Shown: positions 19,032-28,140, numbered from the stretch's first letter. The stretch: 64,000 nucleotides of DNA from Aliivibrio sifiae (GCF_002954715.1 NZ_MSCP01000002.1:1311569-1375568), one strand, 5' to 3'. Notes: generated by a model from the sequence alone, not told the origin. Numbers and translations: made by a program.

Positions 19032-19705
19032 GAGTTTTTTTCCAAATAATAACCAAAACCACGTTTGTTTTTAATTGGCAACTCACCGCCTAATACTTTT
19101 ACCTTTTTACGCACAGAAGAGAGGTGTGACTCTATGGTATTTTTCGATAATGAATCAAACGAACCAACGACATAATTGCTGATATTTTCAGTCGTTATGA
19201 CTTGGTTTTTAGATAAGAATAAGCACTCAATAATCTTGTACTCATTTTTAGTAAGATCGATGAGTTGCTCAGAAAACTCCAACTCTTTTTTGGCAAGATC
19301 GAGTGTAAAGTCACCCAACCTAATATCATCATCGCTATTTTTAACCACACCTCTTCGTGCCACCGTTAAAATACGAGCGTGTAACTCATCAAAAGAAAAA
19401 GGTTTCACTAGATAATCATCCGCACCGGACAATAAGCCTTCAACACGATCTTCAGGTTGTGATCTTGCCGATAAGATAATCACTTTTACGTCATTACCCA
19501 TCTTTCGAATACTTTTTAATAACGTAATGCCATCAACATTAGGAAGCATTAAATCAAGAATAATAAAGTCGTACTCATTAGTGATAGCCATTGATAAGCC
19601 TATTGAACCATCTCCGGTTTCATCAATCGTAAAACCAAGATTACTTAACCCGACGACTAAACTACGTCGCAAGTGTGCAGAGTCTTCAATCAAAAGTATT
19701 TTCAT
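19019..19705 (-). CDS. OmpR family response regulator
   Basis: The 228-residue protein has a receiver domain with acidic Glu7/Asp8, phospho-acceptor Asp51 (ILDLMLP) and Lys101. The OmpR-type winged helix (about 130-225) ends NKRGFGYYLEK. Transcribed with the kinase (overlap of 13 bases). It lies just downstream of the eptA-like gene, separated by a terminator hairpin. The pair therefore probably has its own promoter, at about 19706-19756. Candidate targets are eptA and neighbours (inference from context only). Confidence 0.87.
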   Translation of the reverse strand: MKILLIEDSAHLRRSLVVGLSNLGFTIDETGDGSIGLSMAITNEYDFIILDLMLPNVDGITLLKSIRKMGNDVKVIILSARSQPEDRVEGLLSGADDYLVKPFSFDELHARILTVARRGVVKNSDDDIRLGDFTLDLAKKELEFSEQLIDLTKNEYKIIECLFLSKNQVITTENISNYVVGSFDSLSKNTIESHLSSVRKKVKVLGGELPIKNKRGFGYYLEKNSCTQ

Positions 19706-19756
19706 TATCTAGTACCACGTTATTCTTGAGATTAAGCATTATCCAACGATAATAAC

Positions 19757-19793
19757 AAAAAATAGGCTAACCATTGTTATGGTTAACCTATTT
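19757..19793 (-). terminator. Rho-independent terminator after eptA-like gene
   Basis: The stem pairs AAATAGG-c-TAACCAT (19760-19774) with ATGGTTA-a-CCTATTT (19779-19793), with one mismatch, a four-base loop and a T tract on the minus strand (A run at 19757-19762). It separates eptA from the response-regulator gene. Confidence 0.78.
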
Positions 19794-19822
19794 CTTTCTA
19801 CTTTAATTATAGCTGCGTTTTG

Positions 19823-21451
19823 TTAGCTTTGAATTGCCATGATGTCTAACGCATTATCTTTCGCATCCGTTTTCACGCCATACAAGCCAAGCATGGTATG
19901 GAACAAGTTATCATGCGAGTATTGACCCGTTGCAGCTTTCTCAATGACACTTTTTTTATCAATGCCTTTTTGGTTTGCATAGTCATCACTCATCCAGATG
20001 TACCAAGGCACATGGGTTTGCTCTTTAGGTGCAATCATATAAGGTGCACCATGAAGGTATAAACCATTCTCACCCAGTGATTCTCCGTGGTCTGATATAT
20101 ACAGCATCACAACATTGTATTTATCAGAATATGTTTTTAGTTTTTCGATAGTTTGAGCGATCACATAGTCAGTATAAACAAGCGTGTTGTCATACACATT
20201 GGTGATCTCTTCATCACTGCAATTTTCAATATCACTGCGATTACATGCAGGAGAAAACACCGCTATATTATCAGGATAGCGTTTCCAATACGTTGGCCCA
20301 TGGCTGCCAATCATATGCAGAGCATACAGTTGGTCCCCTTTACTATTTTGAATTCGCTGATCAAGTCCTTTAAGTAATATTTCATCATAACAACTTGAGC
20401 CATTACATAATTTAGCGTCTGCATTATCCGCAATCATCTCTTTTTCAATGTTCTTAGCAACGGCTTTATCACCACCATCATTATCAACCCATACGGATTT
20501 CACCCCAGCATGAGTCAGTACATCTAATACGTCATCTTGATTGTTAGCACGTTCTTTATTGTAATTGGTGCGCGGCATATTCGAGAACATGCAAGGTAAA
20601 GAATGAGCCGTTGCGGTACCACAAGAACTGACATTTTGAAACGCAATCAAACCTAGATCTTTGGTGTATGGATTTGTTTCTCTTGAGTATCCATTATAAG
20701 CACTGTTTTGAGCGCGAGCCGTTTCTCCAACTAACACAACCATTAGGGTTGGTTTACCATTCTTCGCTGGGATAATTTGCGCATCTTCGCCGATCGTTAT
20801 ATATTCTAACGGCTCGGTCAGGTACGTATTATTGATGTATTTAACTGTATTAAACGCATCCGCAGGATTAATCATTTTATTAAGGTATGAGTTATTTCGG
20901 CCAATTGACGCGTAATCTTTAAAGTAAAAGACGGAGATAAGCAACATACCGACAATAGCAACACTAATTAATGCCGCACGATGAAAAATCTCTTTTGACC
21001 AAGAGACATTACGTACTATTTTCACTTTAAGTAGTAATAAAACGGGAACAATACCGAAGGCAATCAAATAAAAAATAGACGCACTACTTAAATAAGATGA
21101 AGCTTCGTCTACATTACTTTCGAACACGTTTTCTATCATTGCGTAATCAAACATGGTGTTGTATTGCAAAGCTGCATAAAACGCCATCGCTGATGTTATG
21201 GTTAAAATAACAACAATACTTTTAAATAGGTAAGGAAAAGCAATAAGCGAGAAAATGATAATAAAAACACAAGTAAGAAGCGCAGGAGTCATAAACAAAA
21301 AGATGCTTTGACCTTGGGATAGCTCATAAATTTTTTCATTAATTGGGTAGTTAAAAACCACAGAAAAATAAAGCGAAACAACCGTTATCAACGTCACCAT
21401 GTTCAGGGTTATTTTTTGATTTTTAATTTTTGACAACAAATTCAACAACAC
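19823..21451 (-). CDS. eptA: EptA-like phosphoethanolamine transferase (alkaline phosphatase fold)
   Basis: The protein is about 542 residues, with five hydrophobic segments in the first 200 residues and a periplasmic sulfatase-like catalytic domain. The metal and nucleophile region is VVLVGETARAQN, and a later block reads SCGTATAHSLPCMFSN with the conserved Thr nucleophile. A C-terminal ISDHGESLGE completes the signature. It transfers phosphoethanolamine to lipid A at the periplasmic face (EptA family), lowering negative charge. Start: GTG at 21451 with AAGGT six bases upstream. A TTG at 21499 would add 16 odd residues and has no good ribosome site. Confidence 0.85.
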   Translation of the reverse strand: MLLNLLSKIKNQKITLNMVTLITVVSLYFSVVFNYPINEKIYELSQGQSIFLFMTPALLTCVFIIIFSLIAFPYLFKSIVVILTITSAMAFYAALQYNTMFDYAMIENVFESNVDEASSYLSSASIFYLIAFGIVPVLLLLKVKIVRNVSWSKEIFHRAALISVAIVGMLLISVFYFKDYASIGRNNSYLNKMINPADAFNTVKYINNTYLTEPLEYITIGEDAQIIPAKNGKPTLMVVLVGETARAQNSAYNGYSRETNPYTKDLGLIAFQNVSSCGTATAHSLPCMFSNMPRTNYNKERANNQDDVLDVLTHAGVKSVWVDNDGGDKAVAKNIEKEMIADNADAKLCNGSSCYDEILLKGLDQRIQNSKGDQLYALHMIGSHGPTYWKRYPDNIAVFSPACNRSDIENCSDEEITNVYDNTLVYTDYVIAQTIEKLKTYSDKYNVVMLYISDHGESLGENGLYLHGAPYMIAPKEQTHVPWYIWMSDDYANQKGIDKKSVIEKAATGQYSHDNLFHTMLGLYGVKTDAKDNALDIMAIQS

Positions 21452-21575
21452 AAGGATACCTTCAGGATCTTTAAGAATGAAATAAGTGTCACATATCAAA
21501 CTTAAGATTCACTGAAGATAAACTTATGATTTACTGCACTTCATTACTTCACTGAATGATTAATGCGAAATTTGG

Positions 21576-22811
21576 TTATTTAAACGACATATTTAGAGTT
21601 ATGCCAATAAACTGATTCGAATTATCAAATTGGCCAATAACTCCATTATTGTTGATCTCTGGATCACCATAATCTACGTAGCTATAATAGGTGTTAAAAG
21701 AAATATCCTTTTTCCATTGATAGGTAGCTCCTACACTGTATCTATGCTGTGTATCCACAGGGAGATCTAGCCCTTGAGATTCAGGTTCATCAAGTGGTGA
21801 ACTTGCGTATCCAATCCCTGATTCTAAACGTAACCTTGATGTTAGTTGATAACGAGCACCAATGGCTGCTGTCCATACATCTTCAAAGTTTCTCTCTATT
21901 TGTGATATACGATTACCATCATTAATTGAGATAGTCGTGGAATCATTATCACTCCATTGCTCGAAGCCTACACTCCACACTAAGCTCAATGGATTAGTAA
22001 GTTGATGTAAACCTGAAACTTCAACTTGACGAGGATTGAGAACGTTTAAGCCTGTATCTCCCGACTTAGCTGATATATCTTTATCTATTGTTCCCGGGAT
22101 TGGCCCAGGAATAGGAACGGAAACCGTCATCGTATTACTACTAAATAATCCTGTAAGATCATGATTCATACGTGAACGATAGGCGATACCTAAACGGTTA
22201 TTCTCATCAATCTGATACATCAGACCCAAGTTATAGCCCAGAGTCCAACTGTCAGTCTCAATATTACCTTGTCCGTATAACAAGCTCTCTTCAAAACTAG
22301 CGTAATCAATTTGTAATCCACCACCAATAGATAGCTTATTATTTACTTGATAAGACACACTTGGGTTAAATTGAATTACCGACAATTTCAAATCATTTAA
22401 GGTTAATGCCCCCGCATAATCAGTTCCATAGTTAAGCGCACTTCCTCCTTGAGCTGATACACTCATTCCTAAATGGACATCATCATTCAACTGGTGGACG
22501 TAATAGATCGACCCGTAAGGTTGAATACCACCTGCATTATCACTGTCTAGACTTGAGTCTGTATCGTCATGATAATAAATACCCAAATCCATCACTGCGG
22601 CATTAACGCTTAATGCATCCCCCTCAATATAACTCATGCCTGCGGGGTTCGAATAAGCCACGGAAGCATTTTCAGCTAATGCTGCACTGCCTGCCCCTGC
22701 TGTACTGACTGTCATTTTACTCATTTCTTGTACTAAGGTTCCGGCAGCATTGGCTTGAAAGGTCAACACTAAAGTAGAACTTAGTAGTATTAATGAATAG
22801 TTTTTTTTCAT
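21576..22811 (-). CDS. FadL/OmpP1-family outer-membrane protein
   Basis: The 411-residue outer-membrane beta-barrel has a signal peptide (to about FQANA-A), the N-terminal FadL signature SNPAGMSY, and alternating strands to a C-terminal aromatic-ended strand (ITLNMSFK). FadL members import hydrophobic molecules such as long-chain fatty acids and aromatics (family knowledge). It lies 76 bases downstream of the DUF1254 gene on the same strand with a terminator hairpin between. The ATG at 22811 (MKKNYS) gives a proper signal peptide; the frame is open further but less credible. The substrate is unknown; in this island a hydrophobic sulfate ester is conceivable. Confidence 0.82.
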   Translation of the reverse strand: MKKNYSLILLSSTLVLTFQANAAGTLVQEMSKMTVSTAGAGSAALAENASVAYSNPAGMSYIEGDALSVNAAVMDLGIYYHDDTDSSLDSDNAGGIQPYGSIYYVHQLNDDVHLGMSVSAQGGSALNYGTDYAGALTLNDLKLSVIQFNPSVSYQVNNKLSIGGGLQIDYASFEESLLYGQGNIETDSWTLGYNLGLMYQIDENNRLGIAYRSRMNHDLTGLFSSNTMTVSVPIPGPIPGTIDKDISAKSGDTGLNVLNPRQVEVSGLHQLTNPLSLVWSVGFEQWSDNDSTTISINDGNRISQIERNFEDVWTAAIGARYQLTSRLRLESGIGYASSPLDEPESQGLDLPVDTQHRYSVGATYQWKKDISFNTYYSYVDYGDPEINNNGVIGQFDNSNQFIGITLNMSFK

Positions 22812-22835
22812 TATTAATTCTCTAACTAACAAAGT

Positions 22836-22872
22836 AAAAAAGAGCACATTAAACACAATCAATGTACTCTTT
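22836..22872 (-). terminator. Terminator or attenuator hairpin between DUF1254 and FadL-like genes
   Basis: The stem AAAGAGCACATT (22839-22850) pairs with AATGTACTCTTT (22861-22872), one G-T wobble, with a ten-base loop. The minus-strand T tract is the A run at 22836-22841. It sits 27 bases before the FadL-like ATG, so it probably limits read-through from the DUF1254 gene. Confidence 0.7.
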
Positions 22873-22887
22873 ATTGAAAATGAAAAT

Positions 22888-24285
22888 TTATTGTTTAACG
22901 ACTTGAGGGAGTGCGTAGGTATTATCTAATACAGCTTGAGTTGGCTCATACAAACGTAAGTGCAAATAGAAATCATCTTTTGGTGCTGGTAACCAATTAC
23001 AACTTGCATCCGTAGGTTTACGGTTTTGGATACATACGGTTAATGATCCATCTTTGTTGTAGGTAAGTTCATCTTTTCTATTCGTCGATACTGAGTAACG
23101 ATCAATGCTGTTTGGCACCATAAATAAGTGCTTCGCATCATACATAGTTAATGACCAAAACTCTTTCGCAGGTGCGTCAGCAGGCATGGTCATGCGGTAC
23201 TTGTTTTTTCCTGACAATTGCTGATCGTTAGAATCCGTATAGCGATTTGGATACAGCGCACGCTCTTTAGTATTCAAACCCGCAGCACGGAAGTTAATAC
23301 TGGCACGGCTCAGGTAATCGTTACCATAGCGCCCGCCTTCGTACATCATCGCCCAACCGTTATTTTTAACGCCTAAATCACGACTTGCGTATTGAATAAT
23401 TTGTGGTGCCACATTTAATGCACGCAGTAAACCTTTTTTCTGATCTGCCGTTAAATCGTCAGCATTAAATGGCTTATCACCACCAATGCCAATGTACTTA
23501 AATTGATCAACTATTGCCGCATCGCCTGCTATCGGGTTTGCACGCAGTTCGCTATCAATCAATTTAAACCATTCCAATCCTTTTGGTGGCGCTAATCGTG
23601 AAATACCCGTTTTAGCGTGAGTTAATTTAACTGGTTGATGTGCTTGCCCTAACTCTGATAATGGATAATTGATAAATCCATCATGAACTTTTAAAGCAGT
23701 AGGCAGATCTTTATCACCAAAGACACTGGTGCGTTGAATATACCAAACTAGCGGTGTTCTTGATTCTATGATCCCATCAATCCCATCAGGAATTCCGTCC
23801 TCAAGGCCTTTCCATCCTTTATTGACTAAAAGATATTTCCCCCCATTTTCACCGACATTTTCTTTAATTAAATTACCTATCGCTTCTGAGTAATCATCCA
23901 GCAGTTGTACAATAAAATAGCGATTATCCGTTGGTGGAATTTCAATCACTAATGGTCCAGTGTCATTCAAATTAATATGAGATTGAGAATACAGGCTATC
24001 GTTATTCACCGTTGGGACAACTTTATCTTCAGGACCCGCTAACTTAAGGGTTTTCCCCATCATATTTAACGGTGCCGCGCCATTATCCATTGGGGCATCT
24101 ACATTGGTCGAAGCGGCTCTAACTTGTGCAACCGTTAGTGGGCCAGCGCCATAAATAAAGGCCTGTAATCCTAGGGTATAGGCTAATTCTTCTTGGGGAT
24201 TAACTGGAGTGAGTTGTGCCGCAAATACTGCAGTACTGCTTAATAAACTACTCGTAATTACTGTTGCTATGAGTGCCTTTTTCAT
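22888..24285 (-). CDS. DUF1254/DUF1214 domain periplasmic protein, copy 2
   Basis: The 465-residue protein has a signal peptide (to about VFAAQ). The N-terminal DUF1254 region (about 45-175) includes VNNDSLYSQSHINL and RYFIVQLLDDYSE. A DUF1214 region (about 345-450) has FWSLTMYDAKHLFMVPNS. It shares domain order and local motifs with the 14518-15957 protein but is clearly diverged. The two flank the sulfatase/EptA segment. Transcription diverges from the anSME gene, and AGAGG lies seven bases before its ATG. The biochemical function is unknown. Confidence 0.8.
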   Translation of the reverse strand: MKKALIATVITSSLLSSTAVFAAQLTPVNPQEELAYTLGLQAFIYGAGPLTVAQVRAASTNVDAPMDNGAAPLNMMGKTLKLAGPEDKVVPTVNNDSLYSQSHINLNDTGPLVIEIPPTDNRYFIVQLLDDYSEAIGNLIKENVGENGGKYLLVNKGWKGLEDGIPDGIDGIIESRTPLVWYIQRTSVFGDKDLPTALKVHDGFINYPLSELGQAHQPVKLTHAKTGISRLAPPKGLEWFKLIDSELRANPIAGDAAIVDQFKYIGIGGDKPFNADDLTADQKKGLLRALNVAPQIIQYASRDLGVKNNGWAMMYEGGRYGNDYLSRASINFRAAGLNTKERALYPNRYTDSNDQQLSGKNKYRMTMPADAPAKEFWSLTMYDAKHLFMVPNSIDRYSVSTNRKDELTYNKDGSLTVCIQNRKPTDASCNWLPAPKDDFYLHLRLYEPTQAVLDNTYALPQVVKQ

Positions 24286-24451
24286 AGTAGAACCTCTATT
24301 TATAAATATCGTTCCAGATTAGCGACTCTTAATAAAGAAGAACAATTGAAAGAATGAATATCCTTTATTAAAAAATGCAATTCGACTATATCTATATAAT
24401 TAATTAAATTAATAGACATGAATTATAAGTCATCAACAAGGTAATCAAATA

Positions 24452-25618
24452 ATGTCTGTATCCCCTACCACAACTACAATGCCTTATAGCCTATTTATTA
24501 AATCTGAAAGCGCAAAATGTAATCTAGATTGTCATTATTGTTATTACCTCAAAAATGAAGACAAAAAAAAGCCCGGCATAGATAATGAGACATTAGAAAA
24601 AATGATCATCAATCACATGCACTCTCAACCAAGCAAAACCCCCGTGGTTGATTTTATTTGGCATGGAGGAGAGCCAATGATGCGTGGTCTTGAGTTTTAT
24701 CAATTGGCCATTCAACTACAGCAACAACAAAACTCAAACATTCCAATACAAAATACCATTCAAACCAATGGCACTTTAATTAATGACCGTTGGGCTTCGT
24801 TTTTTGCTCAAAATAAATTTATGATTGGGATCAGTATTGATGGCCCACAACTAATCAATGACATTGCTCGTATTGATAAATCAGGAAACTCATCTTTTGA
24901 ACGAACCATGCGTGGCATACGTCACTTAAAAGATCACCATGTAGAGTTTAATACTCTAACGGTTATTAATAATAAAAGTTACAAGCACGGAAAAACAATT
25001 TATAACTTTTTAAAAGACAATGGCAGCAATTACCTACAGTTTCAGCCTTGTATTGATCATGAAATGGATCGTCGTTTTGATTACGATTGGACATTATCAG
25101 GCAAGCAATGGGGACAATTTTTGTGTGATATTTTTGATGAATGGGCCGCCAATGATATTGGTAAAACCTATGTACAATTTTTTGAAAACTGCTTAATGAT
25201 ACTTATGGGCCACCAAAGCCAAATGTGCCACCACGCCGATACTTGCGGACAACAATTAATGATGGAGTCTAATGGTGAGGTATTTAGTTGCGATCACTAT
25301 GGCTATGATGACTATCAAATTGGAGATATTCATCAGGATAACCCCTCATTAGCACACATGGTGAGTTCAAAAGAACAAATAACATTCGGGCAAGATAAAC
25401 ACGACTCGCTAAGTCAAAAGTGTCAACGTTGTGATTTTAAGCCTTTATGTAATGGTGGCTGTCCAAAAAACCGAGTGGATAAAACCAATAATGGTGAAGA
25501 TCATAATATATTATGTGAAGGGTATGAACTATTTTTCAAGCACGCACTACCCGTGATGCTAAAAATGGTTGATACAATGAAACAGGGATATTCTCCAATC
25601 CATTATCCTATGTTTTAA
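24452..25618 (+). CDS. Anaerobic sulfatase-maturing enzyme (radical SAM, SPASM)
   Basis: The 388-residue protein has the radical SAM cluster motif Cys23-x3-Cys27-x2-Cys30 (CNLDCHYCYYLK). The GGEP motif (WHGGEP, near 69-72) binds SAM, and a C-terminal SPASM region is rich in cysteines (for example CHHADTCGQQ, SCDHYGYDD, CQRCDFKPLCNGGCP). Such enzymes oxidise the active-site Ser or Cys of sulfatases to formylglycine without oxygen. Here it is the natural partner of the serine-type sulfatase at 16007-17545, separated by the kinase pair, eptA, FadL-like and DUF1254 genes. It lacks a signal peptide, so acts in the cytoplasm. Confidence 0.92.
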   Translation: MSVSPTTTTMPYSLFIKSESAKCNLDCHYCYYLKNEDKKKPGIDNETLEKMIINHMHSQPSKTPVVDFIWHGGEPMMRGLEFYQLAIQLQQQQNSNIPIQNTIQTNGTLINDRWASFFAQNKFMIGISIDGPQLINDIARIDKSGNSSFERTMRGIRHLKDHHVEFNTLTVINNKSYKHGKTIYNFLKDNGSNYLQFQPCIDHEMDRRFDYDWTLSGKQWGQFLCDIFDEWAANDIGKTYVQFFENCLMILMGHQSQMCHHADTCGQQLMMESNGEVFSCDHYGYDDYQIGDIHQDNPSLAHMVSSKEQITFGQDKHDSLSQKCQRCDFKPLCNGGCPKNRVDKTNNGEDHNILCEGYELFFKHALPVMLKMVDTMKQGYSPIHYPMF

Positions 25619-25674
25619 ATATACTTTAAAAACATCACGCTAATTGATTAAAAAATAACACTTAACTTATTTAT

Positions 25675-25714
25675 CACCCATACTAATAAGTGCGACCTCG
25701 CTTATGAATGGGTG
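25675..25714 (+). promoter_or_regulatory. Leader hairpin before the membrane nuclease-like gene
   Basis: CACCCAT (25675-25681) pairs with ATGGGTG (25708-25714). An inner stem, ATAAG-t-GCG (from about 25686) with CGCTTAT, has a small loop. The 3' strand contains the GGGTG that could serve as a ribosome site for the ATG at 25722, so the fold might mask it. No T tract, so a simple terminator is less likely. Confidence 0.35.
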
Positions 25715-25721
25715 TTGAATA

Positions 25722-26660
25722 ATGATAAAAAAACAACTTTTGATTTGCTTTCTACTGCTACTGCCAACTTTATTATGGAGTGCTGCATCGAATTTTACGC
25801 ATACTTGGTGGGTTGAAAATATCACGGGTATTCCCAGTATTATCGTCGGAGTTTATTTTTTATTTTTTCTCCTTCTATTACTTTGCCGTTATTATCTTTA
25901 TTCTTTCTTCTGTTTATTGCTCGCCACCTTGTGGTTATATCAAACCCCATCACAACACTACATTACGTCATCCTGCGTTGATCCTTTAAAAGTGCTGCAA
26001 TATAACCTTTATTACACTAATCCTGACCTCACGCCTTTTTTAAATTATTTAACCAAAACGGACATAGACCTCGTTGTACTTCAGGAAACGTCCCCTTGGC
26101 ATGGTGAACGATTCATGGCATTGATTAATAATTACCCTTATCAATTTGGCGGAGCTCCAACATTAGGTTATCCAAGTGGGCAAATGATCATTAGTAAACA
26201 ACCGTTAAATTTGCGCGCTCAAAACACACCCGCAGGTCATTATATGATTAGTGGAATATGGCAAAGCAGCGAAGAACGACCAGTTAGTTTATATACAGCG
26301 CATCCTCCCTCACCTAGAACTAAACAACTATGGCACGAAAGAAACGCATTAATTGGTAGTTTAGAGCGCTTAGCTGATTACTCCCCCTATGCTGATACCT
26401 TGATAATTGGTGATTTCAATTTATCAGCCAACACTAAACGTTTTAATACTATTTATAATGACTACCACACAGCCCCAATACAAAGCTGGCCAAGAGAACT
26501 TAAAGGCATTTCCATCCCTTCATTTACTCGTATCGCTATTGATCATCTATGGATAAAAAATGCGGAATCCCCCTCATTATCGATCTGTAAACGAGAAGTG
26601 TTACCTCAGTTTTCAGGTTCAGATCATAGTGCGGTAATTACGTATTTATCAGTACAATAA
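25722..26660 (+). CDS. Endonuclease/exonuclease/phosphatase family membrane protein
   Basis: The 312-residue protein has hydrophobic segments at about 5-22 and 35-70. A C-terminal endonuclease/exonuclease/phosphatase-fold domain has VLQYNLYYTN (Asn), VVLQET (metal-binding Glu), IIGDFNLS and the closing GSDHSAVI, where the catalytic His sits. The Asp/Asn/His set looks complete. Substrates in this superfamily range from DNA and phospholipids to inositol phosphates. Its domain faces the periplasm if the helices orient as usual (inference). It follows the anSME gene by 103 bases but has a separate leader, so cotranscription is unsure. Confidence 0.75.
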   Translation: MIKKQLLICFLLLLPTLLWSAASNFTHTWWVENITGIPSIIVGVYFLFFLLLLLCRYYLYSFFCLLLATLWLYQTPSQHYITSSCVDPLKVLQYNLYYTNPDLTPFLNYLTKTDIDLVVLQETSPWHGERFMALINNYPYQFGGAPTLGYPSGQMIISKQPLNLRAQNTPAGHYMISGIWQSSEERPVSLYTAHPPSPRTKQLWHERNALIGSLERLADYSPYADTLIIGDFNLSANTKRFNTIYNDYHTAPIQSWPRELKGISIPSFTRIAIDHLWIKNAESPSLSICKREVLPQFSGSDHSAVITYLSVQ

Positions 26661-26776
26661 ATCCACCTAATCTGCTTTACCTGGTATCTCCCTTTCCGCC
26701 CACTTAGTATAATGTAGTAGTCTAATAGTTCCGGACAACTCTATAAGTTTTAGTTATTATGTCACTAGAGGTGAAT

Positions 26777-26971
26777 ATGGATAAGAAAAATATACGCAGA
26801 ACGTTTACCCTTGAGTATAAACAAGATGCTGTTAAATCAGTTACATTAAACCTTTCAGAACGAAGTGAGTTAGAGCGCTTAAGAAAAGACACTCAATACT
26901 TATTGATTAGACTATCTTGTTTAGTTAATTATCAATTTAGGTCATTACAGAATGACTTTCACCCGAAATGA
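26777..26971 (+). pseudogene. IS3-family OrfA transposase remnant (internally deleted)
   Basis: The start reads DKKNIRRTFTLEYKQDAVKSV, the HTH opening of IS3-type OrfA. It jumps at once to SERSELERLRKDTQYL, which corresponds to the leucine-zipper region further along, so about 20-40 residues between are missing. It ends in unrelated sequence. An AGAGG ribosome site is five bases before ATG. No OrfB or intact terminal repeats were found, so this is a dead insertion-sequence scar. Confidence 0.6.
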
Positions 26972-27220
26972 ATCGAAATTTCATTTTATGTAAATCGAAC
27001 TGAAATCGTTATAAACTTTCAACCACATTTAGGGATATATTTTTTTGATTTACATCTAAAAAGCGGTTCTATAAGCTTTTTTGGCTACGAAAGAATGGGG
27101 TTTATAGGCTAACTTACAGACTTAACATAGTGGAAATAATGAATACCAGTATAGTGACAGGTGATGATAATTTCTTGCCTTTCCTTTATAATACTCAAAT
27201 TAAAATATTGAGAGTTATAC

Positions 27221-28090
27221 ATGAAAAAAATTATTTTATCTTCTATGGTCTTTTTCTTTTATGGCGTACATGTTGGCCAAGATAAACCATTTCCTTACAG
27301 TGAAATAAAGGCGATGACATCGTTCTTTAAAGGTGTATTAGCTCCTCAGCCTGAGATTGGTAGCTTTGGCAGAGTGATATCTATGCCTGACAGCGTTCAG
27401 GTTGAGTGTCCTACACAGAATGAAAAATTAGGTGTAATTGTTGCCTTTGGTCAAAGTAACTCTGCCAATCAGGCTGAGTACAAATATACGAGCCAAGAAC
27501 TAGAGGGGGTAGTTAATTTTTATAATGGTAGGTGTTATCAAGCGAAATCCCCTTTATTGGGAGCTACAGGTTTAAGAGGTGAGTGGATATCAAAAACAGC
27601 CAAGAATCTTATTGATAATGACGTATACGATAAGGTTGTTGTGATGTCTAGTGGTATAGGAGGTACTCCGATTATTCGTTGGGCCAGAGATAATGACTTG
27701 AATCAAATGTTTTTAAATGAACTGCAAAAAATATCAGAAAAATATGTAGTTACAGATATGATTTGGCATCAAGGCGAAACAGATAAAAAGTATACACCTA
27801 CTGAAGCATACGAAAATATGTTCTTGAGTATGAAGGAAACTATCACAGAGGCTGGAGTTAATGCTCCTATCTTTATATCTATTGCTAGCGTTTGTGGTTC
27901 GAGCTTCTCTTATCCAAATAAAGTAACTATGGCTCAAGAAAATCTGGCGAAAAAAAATAATATTTACCTAGGGGTTAATACCGATAAGTTGATACCTCCT
28001 GATATGAGGTTCGATGGCTGTCACTTCGATAAAGCAGGACAAGAGATTGCGGCTAGAGTTATGGCTGAATCAATAAAAAATAGCAAATAG
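27221..28090 (+). CDS. Sialate O-acetylesterase-like SGNH hydrolase
   Basis: The 289-residue protein has a signal-like N-terminus. A catalytic domain of the sialate O-acetylesterase (SASA, DUF303) type shows block I VAFGQSNSANQ (Ser nucleophile), the block around SSGIGGTPIIRW, IWHQGETDKKYTP, and the terminal DGCHFDKAGQEIAA with the catalytic Asp/His. It should remove acyl groups from acetylated sugars outside the cytoplasm (family knowledge). It lies within mobile-element debris, and its stop codon falls inside a heptamer tandem repeat, so the C-terminal few residues (KNSK) come from the repeat. The gene looks otherwise intact. Confidence 0.75.
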   Translation: MKKIILSSMVFFFYGVHVGQDKPFPYSEIKAMTSFFKGVLAPQPEIGSFGRVISMPDSVQVECPTQNEKLGVIVAFGQSNSANQAEYKYTSQELEGVVNFYNGRCYQAKSPLLGATGLRGEWISKTAKNLIDNDVYDKVVVMSSGIGGTPIIRWARDNDLNQMFLNELQKISEKYVVTDMIWHQGETDKKYTPTEAYENMFLSMKETITEAGVNAPIFISIASVCGSSFSYPNKVTMAQENLAKKNNIYLGVNTDKLIPPDMRFDGCHFDKAGQEIAARVMAESIKNSK

Positions 28091-28140
28091 CAAATAGCAA
28101 ATAGCAAATAGCAAATAGCAAATAGCAAATAGCAAATAGC
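28078..28140 (+). repeat. Nine-copy tandem heptamer AAATAGC
   Basis: Nine perfect copies of AAATAGC occupy 28078-28140. The acetylesterase-like stop codon (TAG at 28088) is supplied by the repeat, so the last codons of that gene are repeat-derived. Because 7 is not a multiple of 3, each added unit changes frame, but every frame meets TAG within three units. Copy number may differ between strains by slippage (inference). Confidence 0.97.
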
